Shown here in pieces: positions 60,694 to 64,000 of a stretch of 64,000 bases of DNA (positions are counted from its first letter, which is position 1; each line of letters starts with the position of its first letter). Source of the DNA: Sphingobium sp. Leaf26 (GTDB lineage: Bacteria > Pseudomonadota > Alphaproteobacteria > Sphingomonadales > Sphingomonadaceae). The notes under the pieces are model-generated. The model was given only the letters and a program-made list of their open reading frames with translations. It did not search any database and was not told where the DNA came from. The translations under genes were made by a program, and so were the position numbers. Location: NCBI RefSeq assembly GCF_001421665.1, contig NZ_LMKV01000012.1, forward strand, positions 712,477 through 776,476. The letters run 5' to 3'.

Positions 60694-61206
60694 TCAACGC
60701 CCCGCAGACGGAAACAGCAGCCGCAGTGATGCTGGTGCGTGGCACTGCCTGATCGCGGTTTCGACGTGGCGGGCGCGTTCGGCTGTCAGGGAGGCGGAGG
60801 ACAGGGCGAAGCGGCGTTCGCGGGCGATCTCTTCAGCGGTGAAGGGAGTGCTGCCCTGGGGCACGCTGCCGCCGCCCAGGCCGAAGACGACGAAGTTCAT
60901 CATGTCGGCCAGTTGCTGATTATCCCTGATCCGGCTGAGCGCGACATTGGGCAGGCGGATGAGATAGGCGCGGGTCTGCGGCGTGCAGAGGAACCAGCCG
61001 ACCCGGCCGCGCAGTTCGGGCAGGGCGGCGGGCGCGGCGCTGCCCTGCACCCCGTGGCAGCCGCCGCAATTTTCGACATAGTCGGACCGGGCGAGATCGG
61101 GATCGGTGATCGCAGCGGGGAGCAGCCCCATGGGTGGCAGCGCGGCGCGGCCGATGCCGACCGCGCCGAGCAGCGCCAGCGATCCGATCAGCAACGCGCG
61201 CTTCAT
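60694..61206 (-). CDS. Monoheme cytochrome c of the aromatic amine dehydrogenase cluster
   Basis: A 170-residue periplasmic cytochrome from the ATG at 61206, with signal peptide (MKRALLIGSLALLGAVGIG). The heme motif is CGGCH at 47-51, and the axial Met or second ligand may be in QLADMMNFVVFG. It directly follows aauA (11 bp). A small monoheme cytochrome gene follows the catalytic genes in the known aau cluster too, so it is a likely electron acceptor or carrier. A further Cys pair (CTPQ, QCHAPA) is also present. Confidence 0.85.
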   Translation of the reverse strand: MKRALLIGSLALLGAVGIGRAALPPMGLLPAAITDPDLARSDYVENCGGCHGVQGSAAPAALPELRGRVGWFLCTPQTRAYLIRLPNVALSRIRDNQQLADMMNFVVFGLGGGSVPQGSTPFTAEEIARERRFALSSASLTAERARHVETAIRQCHAPASLRLLFPSAGR

Positions 61207-61217
61207 GGTCCGCTGGC

Positions 61218-61763
61218 TCAGCTTGCCGCGCCCACCAGCACGGCGGTCGAGCAATGATACTCCATGCTGCTGGTGCCGAAACACCAGATCACGTCATTGT
61301 TGAGCTGGGGCATGTAAAGCTGCGTCTCGCGGTCGGTATTGTCGCAGCCGCACTGGCCGCAGGCGGGCTTGCCGCAACAGTCGCGATAGGCGATCAGATA
61401 GGCCTTGCCATCGTCCGGGTTGATGCAGGTGCCGACCCAGGAGACGGGCGAAGGCTCCGACCCCGCCGGGCAGCTATGGATGCCGCCGCCGCAGCAGGTG
61501 CAGAGCGCGCCGTCGATCGCGCAATAGCGCCAATAGTCGCACTTGGTTTCATCCTTGCTCTGCGCGGTGCGGGCAAAGGCGGTCTTGGCTTCGGGCGAGC
61601 GGTCGGGCTTGGCCGCTTCGGCGCGGCTGACCGGCAGCAGCGGGAAAGCTGGCGCAGCGACCAGGACGGCCCCCAGGCGCGAGAGCATCGAGCGGCGCGA
61701 ACTGCCGCCGGCCAGCTTGCGCAGCAGCTTTTCCCCCATGGCATCGGCGTCGAACTTCTTCAT
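61218..61763 (-). CDS. aauA: Aromatic amine dehydrogenase small subunit (TTQ cofactor)
   Basis: A 181-residue catalytic subunit precursor with a Tat-type signal (SSRRSMLSRLGAVLVAAPAF). The mature domain is Cys-rich with 14 Cys, for example CDYWRYCAIDGALCTCCGGG. The tryptophan tryptophylquinone pair is Trp109 (SWVGTC) and Trp160 (VIWCFG), and Asp128 lies in AYRDCC; these numbers equal those reported for aromatic amine dehydrogenase. It deaminates primary amines to aldehydes in the periplasm. Methylamine dehydrogenase (mauA) is the close alternative. The start at 61763 gives the full signal. Confidence 0.9.
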   Translation of the reverse strand: MKKFDADAMGEKLLRKLAGGSSRRSMLSRLGAVLVAAPAFPLLPVSRAEAAKPDRSPEAKTAFARTAQSKDETKCDYWRYCAIDGALCTCCGGGIHSCPAGSEPSPVSWVGTCINPDDGKAYLIAYRDCCGKPACGQCGCDNTDRETQLYMPQLNNDVIWCFGTSSMEYHCSTAVLVGAAS

Positions 61764-61788
61764 GGTACGGACCCCCTTGTTTGAAAAT

Positions 61789-62391
61789 TCAGGCCGCCTG
61801 CGCCTTGAGCGAACCGATATAGTCCTGCACCGTGGCGATCCCCATTTCATGGGCGACGATCAGGCTTTCCAGATGCTCGCGGCTGTTGACCAGCCCCTTG
61901 GACAGGATGGTGCCTTCGGCATCGAGCAGCACGGCGAAGGGCAGTTTGGCGACGCCATAGGCTTGCCCCGCGTCGGGGCCGTTGACGAAGGCGTAGCCGT
62001 CCAGCCCATGCTGGGCGATCATGGCGCGCTGGGCGGCGACATCATCATCGCCCACGAAGGTCAGCGTGACCCGCTCGTCGCGGGCGAAGGACTTGGCCAT
62101 CGGGATGATATTCTTGCACAGCGGGCATTGGGCGGACACGAACATCAGCAGGCGCAGCGCCGTGTCATGGGCATGGCCACCGATCGTCACCGGCGCGCCT
62201 TCGATGGTGCGGGCGTCGATCTTCACGATCGCGTCGCCGACCGCCGGGCCGCCGCTGGTGGCGAGCGCGCCGGCAGGCGCCACGCGGATATGCAGCACGC
62301 CGACCTGCCGCGCGACCGCGAGCAGCCCGACGCCAAGCGCCAGCAAGACGACCCAGGAGAGGATCTGCGCGATGATGAGCGACGTCAGCAT
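61789..62391 (-). CDS. aauD: MauD/AauD-like thioredoxin-fold accessory protein
   Basis: A 200-residue protein with an N-terminal membrane anchor (LIIAQILSWVVLLALGVGLL) and a periplasmic thioredoxin-like domain carrying the Cys pair SAQCPLCKNI. In mau/aau systems it helps form the many disulfides of the small subunit. It lies 25 bp upstream of aauA and 4 bp after aauE, in the usual order. Length is normal. Disulfide role is family knowledge. Confidence 0.9.
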   Translation of the reverse strand: MLTSLIIAQILSWVVLLALGVGLLAVARQVGVLHIRVAPAGALATSGGPAVGDAIVKIDARTIEGAPVTIGGHAHDTALRLLMFVSAQCPLCKNIIPMAKSFARDERVTLTFVGDDDVAAQRAMIAQHGLDGYAFVNGPDAGQAYGVAKLPFAVLLDAEGTILSKGLVNSREHLESLIVAHEMGIATVQDYIGSLKAQAA

Positions 62392-62395
62392 ATGT

Positions 62396-62929
62396 CTATC
62401 TCCGGTAGGCGGCGGCAGGGGAGGCGATCAGCGCCAGCAGGGCGCCGAGCAGATGGTAAGCGAGGAACAAAGCGATTCCGCCGGCGGCGGCGGTGGCGAT
62501 GTCGAGAGATGAAAGCGGTGGGGCGGGCAACAGGCGCGGCGCGACCAGCGCGATGAGCAGCAGGTTGCGGACCACCAGCGGCCAGCCGATCGGGTGGCGC
62601 AACTGGGATCGGCCGCAGCCGCAGTCGATATGGCTGCGGCCGCGCCGGATATTGATCGCCATCGCGCCGGCAAAGGTGGCCAGCAGCAGCATGGCGAGCA
62701 GCACCGGCACAGGCGCGAGGCCAGCGATCAGCGTGGCGCCGATCGCGATCTCCGCCAGCGGCAGGATGGTGGCGGCCGGCGGCACCAGCGCGGACGGCAA
62801 CAGCCGGTAATTGGCGATCACGCCGGGCAGCAGGGCACGGTGACGCAGTTTCGATACGCCCGCTTGCAACAGGATCAGGCCGATCCCGATGGCAGCCGCC
62901 AGCGCGGCGATCGCCAGACCCAGCGCCAT
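62396..62929 (-). CDS. aauE: MauE/AauE-like membrane protein
   Basis: A 177-residue inner-membrane protein with about four to five hydrophobic helices. The N-terminal LILLQAGVSKLRHRALLPGV and a central RRGRSHIDCGCGRSQLRHPI loop with a CGC pair match the MauE family. It is thought to cooperate with MauD in folding the amine dehydrogenase small subunit. The start at 62929 is 2 bp after the aauB stop, so a longer upstream frame is not needed. Confidence 0.9.
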   Translation of the reverse strand: MALGLAIAALAAAIGIGLILLQAGVSKLRHRALLPGVIANYRLLPSALVPPAATILPLAEIAIGATLIAGLAPVPVLLAMLLLATFAGAMAINIRRGRSHIDCGCGRSQLRHPIGWPLVVRNLLLIALVAPRLLPAPPLSSLDIATAAAGGIALFLAYHLLGALLALIASPAAAYRR

Positions 62930-62931
62930 GG

Positions 62932-64000
62932 TCAGGACGGGTCCGCGACCGTGATGGTGCTGCCGCCGGCTTTTTCGATCTTGTGCTTTTCCTCCCAGGT
63001 GGCGAGGTCGATGACGAGGGCGGTGCCCTTTTCCCCGTCCATGATGAGCAGCGGCTTGTCCGACTGGGTGACTTCGATATTGTTCATCGGCTCTTCCAGC
63101 GGGCGGCGCTTCACGACCTTTTGCGTGGCGAGGTCGACTTCCCAGACTTCCGTACCCGATGCCTTGTGCGACCAATATTCGCCCATGTGCATCAGCACGA
63201 ACAGATGGCCGGTGGCGCGGTGCAGGGCCATGGGCTGGCGTCCGCCCGGATACCAGTTGAGTTCCAGCGGTTTGGTTTCGCCCGGCCGGATGCCGGCGGC
63301 CGCCTGGATCGAGAAGGGGGCGGAGATGGTCGGCGCGGGGCCGAGCCTGGCGGTCCAGACCTGGCCGGTGTAGCTGAGGAAGGTCGTTTCCTTCTTCTTG
63401 CGGTCATAGGTGAAATTGTCGAAGATCGGATCGTCGGTGGCCGAGAAGAAGGGCGCGCTGTGGGTGATGTCGGCCTTCGTCCCGGTCAGCTTCACCGTGG
63501 CGAGCGATCCGTCGCCGCACAGGGCGGAGAAGCCGACGCCCGGATTGGGCATCATGCTGGCGCAGCCGGGCAGTTCGACATTGGCGACGAACTTGCGCTT
63601 CACCAGATCGACGATGTTCACCGAGGATGCGGGGCTGAGATTATAGACGAAGCCGGTCTTGCCATCGTCGCTGATGATGAAGTTATTCTTGCGCGATCCG
63701 ATGAGGATACGGTCGGGAATGGTGATTTCCGTGACCAGCTTGAGTTCGCGGGTGTCGTAGACCGACACCATGTCCTGCCGGGTGCCGCGATCGCCCTTCG
63801 ACCAGATGGTTTCGGCGACATAATAATAGCGGCCCGCCGGATCGATCGCCATGTCGGCCAGGCGGCGGGTTTCGACCATGCCCTTCATCTTGCCGGTTTC
63901 CCCGTCGAAGATGCTGGTGCCCGGCATGTCCCAGCCGCCGTCGATGAAGAACCAGTTGGGCTTGGGCGGCTCCATCGTCACGACGTCGGACGTTTCCGGT
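62932..64000 (-). CDS. aauB: Aromatic amine dehydrogenase large subunit (5' end outside window)
   Basis: About 355 residues of the C-terminal part are visible and the frame continues past the window edge. It begins PETSDVVTMEPPKPNWFFID and shows the beta-propeller repeats of amine dehydrogenase heavy chains (RLADMAIDPAGRYYYVAETI, NFIISDDGKTGFVYNLSPAS and a final EEPMNNIEVTQSDKPLLIMD). It holds the small subunit in the periplasm and carries no cofactor. It heads the minus-strand aauB-E-D-A-cytochrome operon. Whether amicyanin, mauG-like or other genes lie upstream cannot be seen. Confidence 0.9.
   Translation of the reverse strand, partial: PETSDVVTMEPPKPNWFFIDGGWDMPGTSIFDGETGKMKGMVETRRLADMAIDPAGRYYYVAETIWSKGDRGTRQDMVSVYDTRELKLVTEITIPDRILIGSRKNNFIISDDGKTGFVYNLSPASSVNIVDLVKRKFVANVELPGCASMMPNPGVGFSALCGDGSLATVKLTGTKADITHSAPFFSATDDPIFDNFTYDRKKKETTFLSYTGQVWTARLGPAPTISAPFSIQAAAGIRPGETKPLELNWYPGGRQPMALHRATGHLFVLMHMGEYWSHKASGTEVWEVDLATQKVVKRRPLEEPMNNIEVTQSDKPLLIMDGEKGTALVIDLATWEEKHKIEKAGGSTITVADPS

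Noticed and set aside
61218-61763. Calling the small subunit methylamine dehydrogenase (mauA)
   Set aside because: Trp109, Asp128 and Trp160 numbering, and a following monoheme cytochrome in place of an amicyanin gene, fit the aromatic amine dehydrogenase layout better, although mauA remains possible without upstream sequence.
1-64000. tRNA, rRNA or known riboswitch
   Set aside because: I saw no cloverleaf with a TTCGA-type T-arm, no rRNA stretch and no familiar riboswitch core by eye; a covariance-model scan would be decisive.

Overview
The window is GC-rich alphaproteobacterial chromosome, most likely from a sphingomonad (Sphingobium or a close relative). Three things point there. Protein sequences and local gene groups (purE-purK-folA-ribF-ileS-lspA, dxs-zur, a PepSY/response-regulator/histidine-kinase cluster) are sphingomonad-like. 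Many small hypothetical genes look lineage-typical. The intergenic palindromes are the kind common in this group. The species call is inference; no rRNA or tRNA gene was seen.

Region 1 (1-1.8 kb) opens inside a serine recombinase and a DUF7684 gene, probably the edge of an integrated element. Region 2 (1.8-38 kb) is mostly housekeeping: GST, ndk, a two-component system, SIMPL and ABC-F proteins, a VIT transporter, glutathione peroxidase, an M20 peptidase, a TRIC channel, sppA, gpmA, purEK, folA, ribF, ileS, lspA, dxs, zur, a CPA2 antiporter, a NifU-like scaffold, YaiI, a BaiN-type flavoprotein and a LytS/LytTR pair. It carries many palindromic repeats. One 99-bp palindrome lies exactly in frame inside ileS. 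An adjacent SRPBCC/ArsR gene pair (26.3-27.0 kb) is broken by several indels.

Region 3 (38-43.7 kb) holds small hypothetical genes, a ModE-like lone DNA-binding protein and a 1081-residue RTX-like repeat protein with three 330-bp tandem units.

Region 4 (43.9-64 kb) is the notable part: an apparent periplasmic amine-oxidation island. It contains a Tat-exported molybdenum hydroxylase pair (IorA/IorB-like), a complete quinohemoprotein amine dehydrogenase set (qhpA-D-C-B-G-F-E, CTQ cofactor), a TPR sulfotransferase, a TonB-dependent receptor, a cytochrome remnant and, on the opposite strand, an aromatic-amine-dehydrogenase-type cluster (aauB-E-D-A plus cytochrome c, TTQ cofactor; aauB runs off the window). 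Thus two unrelated amine dehydrogenases with different protein-derived quinones lie within about 18 kb. The likely logic is: the receptor imports the amine across the outer membrane, either dehydrogenase deaminates it to an aldehyde, the molybdoenzyme oxidises the aldehyde, and electrons leave through c-type cytochromes. Each family assignment rests on visible motifs; the combined pathway is inference.
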